NCBI GenBank assembly: GCA_019747815.1
Contig: JAIEQJ010000055.1
Coordinates: 62,001-126,000, forward strand
DNA length: 64,000 bases
From: Hyphomonadaceae bacterium
Lineage (GTDB): Bacteria; Pseudomonadota; Alphaproteobacteria; Rhizobiales; Hyphomicrobiaceae
Direction of reading: 5' to 3'
Position 1 is the stretch's first letter, and each line of letters starts with the position of its first letter. Under the pieces are notes generated by a model. It was not told the DNA's origin, ran no database searches, and worked only from the letters and a program-made list of their open reading frames with translations. Shown here one piece after another: positions 1 to 11,713 of the stretch. The translations under genes and the position numbers were made by a program.

Positions 1-39
1 AGCCGAAACGGCCACCGAAATGCGCGTTGCTCGTCTCAT
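1..39 (-). CDS. 5' end of an unidentified gene, possible signal peptide (partial)
   Basis: Only the first 13 codons are inside the window. The ATG at 37-39 is preceded on the minus strand by a good Shine-Dalgarno sequence (GGAGG about 6 bases upstream). The peptide starts MRRATRISVAVSA, a basic N-terminus followed by small hydrophobic residues as in a signal peptide. It has the same orientation as the PQQ dehydrogenase that ends at 271, so it may continue that operon. The product cannot be named. The call rests on the ribosome binding site and N-terminal composition only. Confidence 0.4.
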   Translation of the reverse strand, partial: MRRATRISVAVSA

Positions 40-270
40 TGCGTTCCTCCGGATGTTCCAACCCTCTCCGCGCCCAATGGCGCGAAGGTCCACCGCGTTA
101 ACGACGTGGAGAGGCGCACTATTCCTTGCCACCCATTCCAGGGCAAGCACTGCGCGTCATCGGCCGTTACAATGTAGCGGCTCCGGACCCAATCCACCGG
201 CAAACGGCGGAAGGCGGGGACACCGCCTCCGCCACCATGCGCCCATCACATGCGCCCGCCACATGCGCTC

Positions 271-2388
271 TCACGGATTGGCGAGCCGCTTCTTCTCGTC
301 GTGGGCGCGCTGCACGATGTAGGCGCGCAGCGTCTCGACGTCATCGGCCTTGAGATGGCGGGCGAACGCGATCATGCCGTTCTTCACCATGGTTCCGTCG
401 AGCACGATCGATTTCCAGGCATCGGCGGAGGCGAGCGTTGCCGAGTAGCGCAGATCCGGCACCATGCCGCCCGACACCGCGGTGTCGCCGTGGCACATCA
501 TGCAGTACGTTTGATAGAGGCGCTTGCCTTCGGCGATCTTCTCGGCAGGCGCGGTGGCAGGCGGCGGGTCGAGCACCCGCGCCGCCGTCTTGAGCGGCGG
601 CAACTCGGCCTTGGCGCCGAGCTTGAAGGTGAGCACGCGATTGAACGTGCCCTTGGCCGCGTCGAGCACGATCTCGCCGACGACGGTGGGGGCGGCGCCG
701 CCCCAGCCGGCGTTGACCGTCACATACTGCTCGCCGTCCACTTCGTAGGTCACCGGCGCGGCGACGATGCCGGTCTGCGTGGGGAAATCCCACAGCGTCT
801 TGCCGGTGGCGGCCTCGTAAGCCACGAACCGGCCCTGGCCGTTGCCCTGGAACAGGAGGCCACCGGCCGTGGAGAGCAGGCCGCCGTTCCACGGCAGCGG
901 ATGCTCGATCGTCCAGGCGGGTTTGCGGGCGATCGGATCCCAGGCAACCAAGCGGCCCTTGGTGGAGGCGCGGATCGCCTTGCGGGTTGCCTCGTCGTCG
1001 GGGATCGCCGAGCCGACGGGATCAAGGCCGATGTTCCAGAAGATGCCAAGCCGCCTCTCGAACGTCTTGGGATCAACCGGCGTGTAGCCGAAGCCCGCCT
1101 CGATGGCTGGGATATAGACATAGCCCGTCTGCGGGCTGTAGCTCATGGGCTGCCAGTTGTGGGCGCCGAGCGGGCCCGGCAGCACCAGCGCCGGCTTGTT
1201 GAGCGTGCTCCAGCGCGCTTCCGCCTTCTCGATGGGCCGCCCGGTCTTGGGGTCGAGCCCCTCCGCCCAGGTCACCGTGCCGTAGGCCGTGCCGGAGATG
1301 AATGCGCCGGTCTCGCGGTCGAGCACATAGAAGAAGCCGTTCTTCGGTGCCTGCAGGATGCACTTGCGCAAACGCCCGTCGATCATCAGGTCCACGAGAA
1401 TCATGTGCTGCGTGGCCGTGTAATCCCAATCTTCGCCCGGCGTGGTCTGGAAATGCCAGACGTACTCGCCGGTGTCGGGGCGGACAGCGACGATCGAGGA
1501 CAGGAACAGGTTGTCGCCCTTGCCGTCGCTGCGGATCTTGTAGTTCCAGGTCGAGCCGTTGCCGACGCCGACGTAGAGGAGATCGAGGTCGGGATCGTAG
1601 GCCATCGAATCCCACACCGTGCCGCCGCCGCCATACTTCCACCACTCCCCGCTCCAGGTCTTGGCGATCATCTCGACGGTCTTGCTCTCGAAGCCGTCCT
1701 TGGGATTGCCGGGCACCGTGTAGAAGCGCCAGGCCATCTTGCCGGTGTCGGCGTCGTAGGCCGACACGTAGCCGCGCACGCCGAACTCCGCGCCGCCGTT
1801 GCCGATCAGCACCTTGCCTTTGACGACACGCGGGGCACCGGTGATGGTGTAGTCCTGCGACTGATCGACGGTGAGCGTCTCCCAGATCTTGGCACCGCTC
1901 TTGGCGTCGAGCGCGATCAGCCGCCCGTCGAAGGCGCCGAGAAAAACCTTGCCGCCCCACACCGCAACGCCGCGATTGACCACGTCGCAGCAGCCCTTGG
2001 CCGCGTGCTCGCCCGAGATCTGCGGGTCGAACTCCCACAGCATCTTGCCGGTCTTGGCCTCGATCGCCAGCACATGGCTCCAGGCACCGGTGGTGTAGAT
2101 GATGCCGTCGACCACGATGGGCGTGGCTTCCACGCCGCGCGTCGTGCGGCTCTTGATGTCGAGCCACCAGGCCAGCCCGAGCTGCTCGACGTTGGCGGGA
2201 TTGATCTTGGCAAGCGGGCTGAAGCGCTGCTCGGAATAGGTGCGGCCGTGACTGAGCCAGTTGCCCGGCTCCTTGTCGGCGGCGACGATGCGCTGCGCAG
2301 TGACGTCGGCCGCGACGGCTGCTTCCGCCGAAGGCAGCAGCACCATGACCAGCGCGGCAAGGCCGAGATAACGCGATTGCCTGCTCAT
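271..2388 (-). CDS. PQQ-dependent alcohol dehydrogenase with C-terminal cytochrome c domain (quinohaemoprotein)
   Basis: Periplasmic oxidation of a primary alcohol (or similar substrate), passing electrons from PQQ to a fused c-type haem. The product is 705 residues. A signal peptide covers about residues 1-26, followed by an eight-bladed propeller. The adjacent-cysteine pair typical of these enzymes is at 133-134 (GCCDVV), the metal-ligand Glu is in GAEFG near 201, and the catalytic Asp is in PGEDWDY (D322). The residue two after that Asp is Thr, not Asp, so a calcium rather than a lanthanide enzyme is expected. The haem motif CMMCH is at 629-633, with a likely axial Met near 672. The ATG at 2388 was chosen over an upstream one because GGGAGGAG sits directly before it. 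It follows the molybdopterin subunit by 165 bases and is probably in the same operon. The exact substrate is unknown. Confidence 0.9.
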   Translation of the reverse strand: MSRQSRYLGLAALVMVLLPSAEAAVAADVTAQRIVAADKEPGNWLSHGRTYSEQRFSPLAKINPANVEQLGLAWWLDIKSRTTRGVEATPIVVDGIIYTTGAWSHVLAIEAKTGKMLWEFDPQISGEHAAKGCCDVVNRGVAVWGGKVFLGAFDGRLIALDAKSGAKIWETLTVDQSQDYTITGAPRVVKGKVLIGNGGAEFGVRGYVSAYDADTGKMAWRFYTVPGNPKDGFESKTVEMIAKTWSGEWWKYGGGGTVWDSMAYDPDLDLLYVGVGNGSTWNYKIRSDGKGDNLFLSSIVAVRPDTGEYVWHFQTTPGEDWDYTATQHMILVDLMIDGRLRKCILQAPKNGFFYVLDRETGAFISGTAYGTVTWAEGLDPKTGRPIEKAEARWSTLNKPALVLPGPLGAHNWQPMSYSPQTGYVYIPAIEAGFGYTPVDPKTFERRLGIFWNIGLDPVGSAIPDDEATRKAIRASTKGRLVAWDPIARKPAWTIEHPLPWNGGLLSTAGGLLFQGNGQGRFVAYEAATGKTLWDFPTQTGIVAAPVTYEVDGEQYVTVNAGWGGAAPTVVGEIVLDAAKGTFNRVLTFKLGAKAELPPLKTAARVLDPPPATAPAEKIAEGKRLYQTYCMMCHGDTAVSGGMVPDLRYSATLASADAWKSIVLDGTMVKNGMIAFARHLKADDVETLRAYIVQRAHDEKKRLANP

Positions 2389-2553
2389 TAGGCTCCTCCC
2401 GTGCGCGCCCGGCTTCGTGCGGGACGCATTGATCGACGTGCTGAGGCGAGGCGCCATTGGCGCCCGGCCATGCTCGGATCATCCCGCGAGGCTTCTTGTG
2501 GTCGGCGGCAAAGGGCCGAGGGCGGGATTGCTCCCGCCCCCGGTCGCAATGGG

Positions 2554-4862
<2,309 letters not shown>

Positions 4863-4863
4863 G

Positions 4864-5316
4864 TCACGCCCCCTTGGCAGCGGCGCGTACGGCCGCGTGA
4901 ATGCGCTGATAGCAGCCGCACCTGCACAGATTGCCGGCCATGCCTTCGGTGATCTCGGCATCAGTGGGGGCCGGCTTCCTCGCCAGCAGGGATGCCGCCT
5001 GCATGATCTGCCCGGTCTGGCAGTAGCCGCATTGCGGTACGCCGAGCTCGCGCCAGGCAACCTGCACGGGGTGCTCGCCCTTGGGATGCAGGCCCTCGAT
5101 GGTCGTCACCGACTTGCCGGCCAGAGTGGACATCTGCGTCACGCACGCGCGCACGGCCATGCCGTCGACATGCACGGTGCAATTGCCGCACAGCGCAGCG
5201 CCGCAGCCGAATTTGGTGCCCGTCAGGCCAAGCTCGTCACGCAGGTACCACAAGAGCGGCATCGACGGATCGCCGTCGTAGGCTCGCTCCTGCCCGTTCA
5301 CGCGCAAATTCGTCAT
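4864..5316 (-). CDS. (2Fe-2S)-binding subunit of molybdenum hydroxylase (IorA/CoxS type)
   Basis: Small electron-transfer subunit of the molybdenum hydroxylase encoded just downstream. The product is 150 residues. The plant-ferredoxin type cluster motif is CGAALCGNC with a distal Cys (RACV), followed by the second cluster region [10 protein letters not shown] and CRCGCY. These two [2Fe-2S] domains define the family. The start at 5316 has GAGGAGGAAGC just upstream; a longer upstream reading frame lacks family similarity. No separate FAD subunit is present, as in isoquinoline oxidoreductases, where electrons leave through a cytochrome c. Here the haem-carrying PQQ enzyme of the same cluster could serve that role (inference). 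Confidence 0.92.
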   Translation of the reverse strand: MTNLRVNGQERAYDGDPSMPLLWYLRDELGLTGTKFGCGAALCGNCTVHVDGMAVRACVTQMSTLAGKSVTTIEGLHPKGEHPVQVAWRELGVPQCGYCQTGQIMQAASLLARKPAPTDAEITEGMAGNLCRCGCYQRIHAAVRAAAKGA

Positions 5317-5745
5317 GTGCTTCCTCCTCGATCGAATCCCGCACGTAGTGCCCATGCTCAGGCATGCGTCGGAGCGCTGCCGGCAAGCGGCAGAGCGGTC
5401 GACCGGACCCTCTTGTTGTGGCGCCGGGCAATGCCGGCAAACAGACAATCGCGTTCGCTGGAGAAGAGCGAGACGTTGCATTACCGGTGCGCGGGTCAAG
5501 GCCGCGCATCGCAGTCCAATGGGGCCCTCGATTTGATCTTTGTACTTTAGATGCAGGCACGCAAGTGCGGCGCGCTTGGTTCACAAAGGCGTGACCGTTC
5601 GCATGCGCACATGGGTGCGGCCGGGTTGCGGCGGGGGTGCGGCGGGTCGCTGCCCAAAAAATCTCACATGTCGTCCCGGAATTTTTCGGTCGACGGAGCA
5701 CGCGCTGTGCCAGGCCCCAGTTTTGCAGAGGCACCTGATGCCCGT
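5317..5745. other. intergenic region, 429 bases
   Basis: No convincing coding sequence was found on either strand. It should hold the promoter of the minus-strand oxidation operon and the 3' end of the DUF35 transcript. The only structure seen is the small hairpin repeat at 5488-5508. Confidence 0.5.
5488..5508. repeat. hairpin, possible copy of a dispersed rhizobial-type intergenic repeat
   Basis: TGCGCGG and CCGCGCA form a perfect 7-bp stem around the loop GTCAAGG, followed by ATCGCAGTCCA. Read on the minus strand it resembles the GCGATGCGCGG-CTTGACC repeat often found between genes in rhizobia, recalled from general knowledge. Only one copy is clear in this window. Confidence 0.35.
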
Positions 5746-6267
5746 CTATTCCTGCGGATAGCGCCAGGGCTTCTCTGGTTGCGCCGCACGCTCGTCGAGC
5801 GTCCACTGCGGCAGCGCAAGCCCCGGCGCCACATCCGTGAACACCATGCGCACACGCGTGCCGATGCCCACCGCCAGCACCGCCTCGGGCGGGGCGAGCT
5901 TGCCGTCCGGTGCTGCGAGGTTGCCCACCACGCGCAGGGCCTCATGCTCGCTCGGCGTGCCCTTCTGCGTGTCGAGGTCGACGAGCAGGATCAGATAGGG
6001 CGTGTGGGCCTTGAAGGCGGGCTGAATGGCGTGGTGCACCTCGCTGTAGGAATGCACCGTCCCCCTGCCCTCGACCGGCACCCACCGGGCATCGGGGCTC
6101 ATGCACCAGGGGCAGGCCGTTGTCGGCGGATAGCGCAGCAGGCTGCAGGCGCTGCACTGCTGCAGGTGGAATTCGTGCGCTGCGCAATGCCTGAAGTAGG
6201 CGACATTCTCAACGTCGAGATCGTCCAGGCTGAGCGGCATTCCGAGATAGTCGGCCTTGATTGCCAT
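5746..6267 (-). CDS. Zn-ribbon OB-fold protein (DUF35 family)
   Basis: Partner protein of thiolase-like enzymes. DUF35 proteins bind acyl-CoA and a structural zinc and complex with HMG-CoA synthase-like or Ltp2-type thiolase-fold proteins. The product is 173 residues. The zinc ligands are C38 and C41 (CSAC) and C52 and C55 (CPWC), followed by the OB-fold segment from about residue 60 (GRGTVHSYSEVHH). It lies 60 bases downstream of the thiolase-like gene on the same strand, the standard arrangement for this pair. In steroid side-chain degradation the homologous pair acts as a retro-aldolase; whether that applies here is inference. Confidence 0.88.
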   Translation of the reverse strand: MAIKADYLGMPLSLDDLDVENVAYFRHCAAHEFHLQQCSACSLLRYPPTTACPWCMSPDARWVPVEGRGTVHSYSEVHHAIQPAFKAHTPYLILLVDLDTQKGTPSEHEALRVVGNLAAPDGKLAPPEAVLAVGIGTRVRMVFTDVAPGLALPQWTLDERAAQPEKPWRYPQE

Positions 6268-6327
6268 GTTCGTTTCCTCCGCTCCCTCCCTTGTTTGGCT
6301 ATTCCCGCTGAGGAGCGGGGAAAATAT

Positions 6328-7584
6328 TCAATCGCGCCGCATGACCATGGCCGAGCCGGTGCCCGGATTGGCCCAGCCGAGGTTGGCCGTGAGCTCGCAG
6401 GTCTTTACCTGCCGGCAGCCGCCTTCGCGGTAGTCATAAGTGTGCCGGCGTTTGCCATCCGGTCCGATGGGGCAGGTGTCGTCCACGGTGTGGCGAAGCT
6501 GGCGCACGTTCTCGATCACCATATTCATGCCGTGCGTGTAGCCCTCGCACAGATGCCCGCCGCTGGTGTTGTTGGGCCGCCGGCCGCCAAGGCGGATGGT
6601 GCCGTCGCTCACATACTGACCGCCCTCGCCCTTCTTGCAGAACCCGTAGTCCTCCAGCTGCAGCATGGTGGTGAACGTGAAGGCGTCGTAGGAGCCCGTG
6701 ACGTCGATATCCTCAGGCCCCACACCGGCGTTCGGCCACAGGATGTCGCGCGCATGGTAGCCGGCCACACGCGCGATCGGTCCGTGCTGGTAGTGCATGT
6801 CGGCGCGCGGCTTGCACACGCGGCCGGCCACCGCGCGGATGAGGGTGCGCGGGTGGCGCCCGTCGCGCGCGCGATCGGCCCGCGTGATGACGATGGCGGT
6901 GGCGTTGTCGGTCTCCACGCAGCAGTCGAGCAGGTGCAGCGGCTTGCAGATGATGCGGCTGGCAAGCACGTCCTCCACCGTGACGCGGTTCCTGTAATAG
7001 GCCTTGGGATTGTTGGAGGCGTGCGCACTGTGCGCCACCCGCACGGCCGCCACCTGCTCCGGCGTGGTGCCGTAGTCGTACATGTGGCGCATGAAGGTGA
7101 GGCTGAACTGCTGGCCCGCGCTCTGCCAGCCATAGGCGCGGTTGTGCAGCATGTCGCCCGTCACCGGCGCGGCGGAGCGCGCACCGGTGCCGCCGATGCG
7201 CACCTGGGAGAACCCGTTCATGGCGCGGAAGATGACCACCGTCCTGCACATGCCGGCCTCGATCACGCCGATGGCGATGCCGATCAGCGCCTCGGTGGAG
7301 GAGCCACCGCCGAACACGTCCATGTAGAAATTGAGGCGGATGCCGAGGTCGCCGGCGATGACGGGGCCGAAGGTGGAATCGCCCGACTGATAGGAGAGCA
7401 CGCCGTCGATGTCGGAGACCTTGAGACCGGCGTCCTCGATGGCATTGCGCACCGCCCAAGTGCCAAGCGCGCGCGTCGTCTTGCCGGAGCCGCGGGTGTA
7501 GGTGGTCTCGCCGACACCGATGATGGCGTACTTGTCGCGCAGATATTTGGGCGTCGACGCATCAGTCTCCGCCGGAAGCGGCAT
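6328..7584 (-). CDS. thiolase-fold protein of the lipid-transfer/SCP-x type lacking the nucleophilic Cys
   Basis: The product is 418 residues with a thiolase fold. N-terminal IIGVGETTY is near residue 20 and the C-terminal GGHLCEGYTHGM near 350. The position where true thiolases carry the acyl-accepting Cys reads FGGGSST (residues 91-97), so classical thiolysis is not expected. Such Cys-less members paired with a DUF35 protein include the Ltp2 aldolase of steroid side-chain degradation. The start is an ATG preceded by CAGGAGGAG. The DUF35 partner follows. A substrate acyl-CoA cannot be assigned. The ketosteroid-dehydrogenase-like flavoprotein at 20.8-22.5 kb is suggestive only. Confidence 0.88.
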   Translation of the reverse strand: MPLPAETDASTPKYLRDKYAIIGVGETTYTRGSGKTTRALGTWAVRNAIEDAGLKVSDIDGVLSYQSGDSTFGPVIAGDLGIRLNFYMDVFGGGSSTEALIGIAIGVIEAGMCRTVVIFRAMNGFSQVRIGGTGARSAAPVTGDMLHNRAYGWQSAGQQFSLTFMRHMYDYGTTPEQVAAVRVAHSAHASNNPKAYYRNRVTVEDVLASRIICKPLHLLDCCVETDNATAIVITRADRARDGRHPRTLIRAVAGRVCKPRADMHYQHGPIARVAGYHARDILWPNAGVGPEDIDVTGSYDAFTFTTMLQLEDYGFCKKGEGGQYVSDGTIRLGGRRPNNTSGGHLCEGYTHGMNMVIENVRQLRHTVDDTCPIGPDGKRRHTYDYREGGCRQVKTCELTANLGWANPGTGSAMVMRRD

Positions 7585-7660
7585 GGCATTCTCCTCCTGG
7601 TCTTTTCAGGAGATCATGCCGCAGTCCGCGGCGCCGGGCCAGCGTTGTCGGCGTCGGCAC

Positions 7661-8110
7661 TCAAGCCTTCTTCTCCCAGCGCCCCTCCGGCGACTGCTGC
7701 CAGTAGGCCACCTCGCAGCCGGCCGCCTTGGCGGCCTTCCACTGCGCGCGCGCGCGGGCGACGGCACCTGCATCGTGGCCGTCGAACATGTAGACGATGC
7801 GCTCATAGCCCGCGTGCTCGCTGATTTCAGCGCCGTCGACCAGGAAGCGCACGGTTGCGCCGTTGGGATTGACCTCCTCGGTCGTCAGAAAGACGGGCTG
7901 CTCGGCGGCGTTGCCGTCACGCCTGGTCCCGTGCGGAAGGAAGCTTTCGTCTGCATAGGTCCACAGCAAGGTGTCGAGGGCCTCCACGCGCTCTTCCGAT
8001 CCGGCCTGCACGACGGCGCGCCAGCCGCGCGCCAGCGCCCGCTCCACCAGGCTCGGCAGCGCCCGCTCCAGCGGCTGGTGCTCCAGATGGTAGAACAGAA
8101 CCTCGGTCAT
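7661..8110 (-). CDS. holC: DNA polymerase III subunit chi
   Basis: Clamp-loader accessory subunit that links the replicase to SSB. The product is 149 residues, the usual size. The family pattern is clear: an N-terminal LFYHLEHQPLERALPSLVERA, then the segment around residues 46-62 (LDTLLWTYADESFLPHG) and the C-terminal AGYERIVYMFDG. It lies 21 bases downstream of der on the same strand and probably shares its transcript. Confidence 0.93.
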   Translation of the reverse strand: MTEVLFYHLEHQPLERALPSLVERALARGWRAVVQAGSEERVEALDTLLWTYADESFLPHGTRRDGNAAEQPVFLTTEEVNPNGATVRFLVDGAEISEHAGYERIVYMFDGHDAGAVARARAQWKAAKAAGCEVAYWQQSPEGRWEKKA

Positions 8111-8131
8111 GGGCTCGCTGCAGTACAGAAT

Positions 8132-9508
8132 TTAGCGTCCGGCAAAGGGATTGTCGCCCTTGCGCAGCTTCAAGCGGATCGGTACGCCGGGCAGATCGAA
8201 AGTCTCGCGCAGGCTGTTGGTCAGATAGCGCAGATAGGCCCTGGGCAGCGCCTCGGGTTGGGAGCAGAAGGCCACGAAGGTCGGCGGCCGCGCCGACGGC
8301 TGCGTCATGAAGCGGATCTTGATGCGGCGGCCGCGCGCTGCGGGCGGCGTGTGGCGATCCAGCGCCTCGCCCAGCCAGCGGTTGAGCGCAGGGGTCGGCA
8401 CGCGCCGGTTCCATCGCTCGTAGCTGGCAAAAACCGCATCCTTGAGCTTGTCCAGGCCCTGGCCGGCGAGGGCTGAAAGGGTCACCAGCGGCACGCCCGG
8501 CAGTTGCGCCAAGCGCTGTCCGAGAGCATCGCGCAGCTCCTTGAGCTTCTTCTGCTTCTCGGTGACCAGGTCCCACTTGTTGACGGCCACGACCAGCGCC
8601 CGGCCCTCCTCCTCCACGAGGTCGGCGATGGTGAGGTCTTGGTGCTCGAGGGGATGCTCGGCGTCGACCAGGACGACCACCACCTCGGCGAAGCGGATCG
8701 CGCGCACCGCATCGCTGGCGCTGAGCTTCTCCGCCCGCTCGGTGATGCGTGCCTTGCGACGCAGGCCGGCCGTGTCGAACAGGCGCACCGCCCGGTCGCC
8801 CCACTGGAAATCGGTGGCGATGGCGTCGCGCGTAAGGCCCGGCTCCGGCCCCGTGATCATGCGCTCCTCGCCCAGCAGGACATTGACCAGCGTCGACTTG
8901 CCGGCGTTGGGACGGCCGACCACGGCCACCCGGATCGGGCGGCCCTGCTCGTCCGCGGCGATGTCGCGCTCCGCATCCGCGCTGCGATCGGCGCGGCGCC
9001 TGTCGTGCGGCTTGAGGCCGAGCGCGGCCAGCAGCGTGGCCACCAGCTCGCCGATGCCTTCTCCATGCTCCGCCGAAATGGCGACCGGCTCGCCGAGACC
9101 GAGCTGGAACGCTTCGTAGAAGCCCTCGGTGCCGGCCCGGCCTTCACTCTTGTTGGCAACCAGCACCACCGGCCGGCCTGACGCACGCACGGTCCGTGCG
9201 AACGCCGCATCCACCGGCGTGACGCCGTCACGGGCATCGAGCACGAACAGCACCAGATCGGCCTTGCCGATCGCCGCCTCGCTCTGGGCCCGCATGCGCG
9301 CCGGTATCGACCCTGGTGGAGATTCCTCCAGTCCGGCCGTATCGATGACCGTGACCTTGTGCCCGGCCAAGACCGCCTCGCCCTCACGCCGGTCGCGCGT
9401 CAGCCCCGGCATGTCGGACACCAGCGCCGTACGCCTTGCCGTCAGGCGATTGAAAAGGGTCGATTTGCCCACATTGGGGCGGCCAACAATGGCGATGATG
9501 GGTGGCAT
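8132..9508 (-). CDS. der: ribosome biogenesis GTPase Der (EngA)
   Basis: Double-GTPase needed for 50S ribosomal subunit assembly. The product is 458 residues. The first G domain has GRPNVGKS at residues 8-15 and DTAG near 57. The second has GRPNAGKS near 203 and NKWD. The C-terminal KH-like domain runs from about 360. In the first G domain the usual NKxD reads NKSE, a substitution seen in other Der proteins. It lies downstream of the BamB-like gene in the same orientation and is followed by holC. Confidence 0.97.
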   Translation of the reverse strand: MPPIIAIVGRPNVGKSTLFNRLTARRTALVSDMPGLTRDRREGEAVLAGHKVTVIDTAGLEESPPGSIPARMRAQSEAAIGKADLVLFVLDARDGVTPVDAAFARTVRASGRPVVLVANKSEGRAGTEGFYEAFQLGLGEPVAISAEHGEGIGELVATLLAALGLKPHDRRRADRSADAERDIAADEQGRPIRVAVVGRPNAGKSTLVNVLLGEERMITGPEPGLTRDAIATDFQWGDRAVRLFDTAGLRRKARITERAEKLSASDAVRAIRFAEVVVVLVDAEHPLEHQDLTIADLVEEEGRALVVAVNKWDLVTEKQKKLKELRDALGQRLAQLPGVPLVTLSALAGQGLDKLKDAVFASYERWNRRVPTPALNRWLGEALDRHTPPAARGRRIKIRFMTQPSARPPTFVAFCSQPEALPRAYLRYLTNSLRETFDLPGVPIRLKLRKGDNPFAGR

Positions 9509-9561
9509 GGTTCAATTGCGAGCGACCGGGGGCCGAGCCCTAGCGCGAAACAGGCTTGAGT

Positions 9562-10959
9562 TCAATTGAGGGCCAACAGCTTGGCAGTGTCGGTCAAGAC
9601 GTACATGCGCCCGCCCGCGACCACCGGGGCGATGAAGATCGGCGACCCCAGGTCCTGCGTTGACGCCACCTTGCCGGTATTGGCCTCCACGCTGGCAAGC
9701 TGGCCCTTGCTGGAGGTCAGCCACAATCGATGGCCGGCCAGCACGGGGCCCGACCAGGTGCCGCCGCCCGGCAGCTTGCTGGCCCATTGGATCTTGCCGT
9801 CGTTGCGGGTGATGGCCAGCACCTGGCCGCCGGTATCGACGACGAACACGCTGTCACCGGCCACTGCCGGGGGTTGAATGCTGGCCACAGTCAACGACCA
9901 GAGCCGCTCTCCCGTTTTCTGCGACGCGGCGATCATGCGGCCGGCGTGGCCCACGGCAAAGACGACGCCACCGGTCATGACCGGCCGGGCCGCATCGCTC
10001 ATGGCGCTCAGGGACGAGGCGGTGCGTGATCGCGCCAGCGAATCCGACCAGACGGGCTGGCCGGTCGACACGCGCAGCGCCACCACATCTCCGGTCGGAT
10101 AGGGCACGATCACGGTGTCGCCATCAACCGCCGGACTTGTGTTGACCAGGATGCTGGCCCGCTCGGACTGCCCCTGGAAGTTCCACAGCTCGGTGCCGTC
10201 GGAGCCGGAGAGGCAAAACACCTGCCCCTCCTTCGACACCACAAAAACGCGCTCGCCTGCGGCCGTGGGCGAGGCGCGCAGCGGCGATCCGAGGTTCTTC
10301 TCCCAGAGCTTCTTGCCGGCCTTGGCATCGAGTGCAACCACGAGGCCGAATCCGGTCGCGGCATAGATGCGACCGCCGTCCGCCGCCAGGCCGCCGCCGA
10401 AGCCCTCGTGATCCTTCTCGTTGGTAGGCGTGGTCTTTGCCTTCCATGCCACGCCGCCGCCGGACGCACTGAACGCCGTGACGTGGCCAGCGGCGTCGAG
10501 CGTGAATACCCTGCCATCGTAGACGATCGGGCTGGCGGTGAGCTTGCCGTAGAAGCTGGACCCGGTCCCGACATTGGCACTCCAGGCAGACTTGACGCTG
10601 CCGTTGAGGACCAGATGGCCGGGCGCGTTCGTTGCGATGCCGCCGGGCTGGCTCCACGCATCGTTGGCATGCGGCTGCGGCAGCGTGATCGGCCTGTTGG
10701 CCGCGGCGAGATCGGAGGTGACATTTTCCTGCTGCAGCACCGAAACGCGCTTGCCCGTCAAGGGCACTTCCTTCTCAGCGAAGGGATTGAGGTCCTGCAG
10801 CCTGGGCATGCTGTCGCCGCACCCCGCAGTCACGGCCACACCCAGCGCCAGGACGGCCGACACGACGATGCGGGCGCAGAGGCCCGCCTGATCCAGGGCT
10901 GTCTTGCGTGTGCTGTCCCGGCTAGCCACGATCTGGGTATCTCTAGTTGGCCTTGCCAC
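9562..10959 (-). CDS. bamB: BamB-like PQQ-repeat lipoprotein (outer membrane protein assembly)
   Basis: Outer-membrane lipoprotein of the BAM complex that helps fold beta-barrel proteins. A hydrophobic segment ends in a lipobox (VTAGC near residue 47). Repeats of the GKLxWxxxLGS type follow, forming an eight-bladed beta-propeller. The length of 465 residues is normal for alphaproteobacterial members. The start is a GTG at 10959 with AAGGG five bases upstream, overlapping the 3' end of the TPR gene by 17 bases. A GTG at 10929 is an alternative. The order TPR protein, BamB-like, Der is also known from other Proteobacteria. Confidence 0.87.
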   Translation of the reverse strand: MARPTRDTQIVASRDSTRKTALDQAGLCARIVVSAVLALGVAVTAGCGDSMPRLQDLNPFAEKEVPLTGKRVSVLQQENVTSDLAAANRPITLPQPHANDAWSQPGGIATNAPGHLVLNGSVKSAWSANVGTGSSFYGKLTASPIVYDGRVFTLDAAGHVTAFSASGGGVAWKAKTTPTNEKDHEGFGGGLAADGGRIYAATGFGLVVALDAKAGKKLWEKNLGSPLRASPTAAGERVFVVSKEGQVFCLSGSDGTELWNFQGQSERASILVNTSPAVDGDTVIVPYPTGDVVALRVSTGQPVWSDSLARSRTASSLSAMSDAARPVMTGGVVFAVGHAGRMIAASQKTGERLWSLTVASIQPPAVAGDSVFVVDTGGQVLAITRNDGKIQWASKLPGGGTWSGPVLAGHRLWLTSSKGQLASVEANTGKVASTQDLGSPIFIAPVVAGGRMYVLTDTAKLLALN

Positions 10960-11713
10960 TTTGACCCTTGGCCGGCGTCTTGCCGTCCTTGGCAGGGTCC
11001 TGCTTGGCAGATGGTTCGGGCTTCACTGTGGCAGGCGCCGGCTGACCGGCCTGCTCCGCTTCGGTCAGAACAGCCAGCATGATACGCGCACGCTCCGCCA
11101 TGCCCGCCGGGGTCGTACGATCGGCAATCAGGCGCTGGAAGTGGTTGCGCGCCTCGGCAGCTCGCCCGGCCTTGTAAGCCGCCATGCCTAGAAGCTCGCG
11201 GGCGCTGTAGCGCCACGGATTCTTTTCAGCAGCAAGTGGAGTGAGCCGATTCTTGAGATCGGTAAAGCTCGCACTTTCCAATTTCAACACGGCGATCTGG
11301 AGCTGGGCGTAGTCGGCAAAGATCGGATCGACGCTGCTGTCCTTGGCAAGGTCCTCGTAGGCTGCCACTGCTTCGGTGGTATTGCCCTGGCTCTGATCGT
11401 AACCGGCCAGGCGCAACCGACTCAGCGTCACGTAGCCCGATGGGGCGTTTGCAACAAGCTCCTCGAGCGCCTTTTGCGCCTCCGCGGGCTTGTTCACCGC
11501 GAAATCGCGCAGCCCGATGATGAACCGCAGGCTGGCCGCCTCGTTGGCCTGCGCCGTGCGGTTCTCGTAGACCTTGTAGCCCCCGACGCCGACGACCACC
11601 GCGAGCGCAGCAGCCAGGATGTAGGTGCCGTACTTGTTCCAAAACTGCAGCAGCCGCTCACGCCGCAGCTCTTCATCAATTTCCCTGGCCAGCATGTCAT
11701 CTGGTTCGGCCAT
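10943..11713 (-). CDS. YfgM-like membrane-anchored tetratricopeptide protein
   Basis: The product is 256 residues. A short cytoplasmic N-terminus rich in charged residues is followed by one transmembrane helix (about 29-47), a TPR-like periplasmic domain, and a low-complexity Pro/Lys/Ala tail. This matches the YfgM/DUF2133 family, which works next to BamB as a periplasmic chaperone associated with the Sec translocon. The overlap with the BamB-like gene indicates translational coupling. Confidence 0.87.
   Translation of the reverse strand: MAEPDDMLAREIDEELRRERLLQFWNKYGTYILAAALAVVVGVGGYKVYENRTAQANEAASLRFIIGLRDFAVNKPAEAQKALEELVANAPSGYVTLSRLRLAGYDQSQGNTTEAVAAYEDLAKDSSVDPIFADYAQLQIAVLKLESASFTDLKNRLTPLAAEKNPWRYSARELLGMAAYKAGRAAEARNHFQRLIADRTTPAGMAERARIMLAVLTEAEQAGQPAPATVKPEPSAKQDPAKDGKTPAKGQSGKAN

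Noticed and set aside
250-2391. Plus-strand open frame opposite the PQQ dehydrogenase
   Set aside because: No motifs; the minus strand has signal peptide, PQQ and haem motifs and a strong ribosome binding site.
5551-7824. Plus-strand open frame opposite the DUF35 and thiolase-like genes
   Set aside because: It spans two recognised genes and the gap between them and reads as low-complexity antisense sequence.
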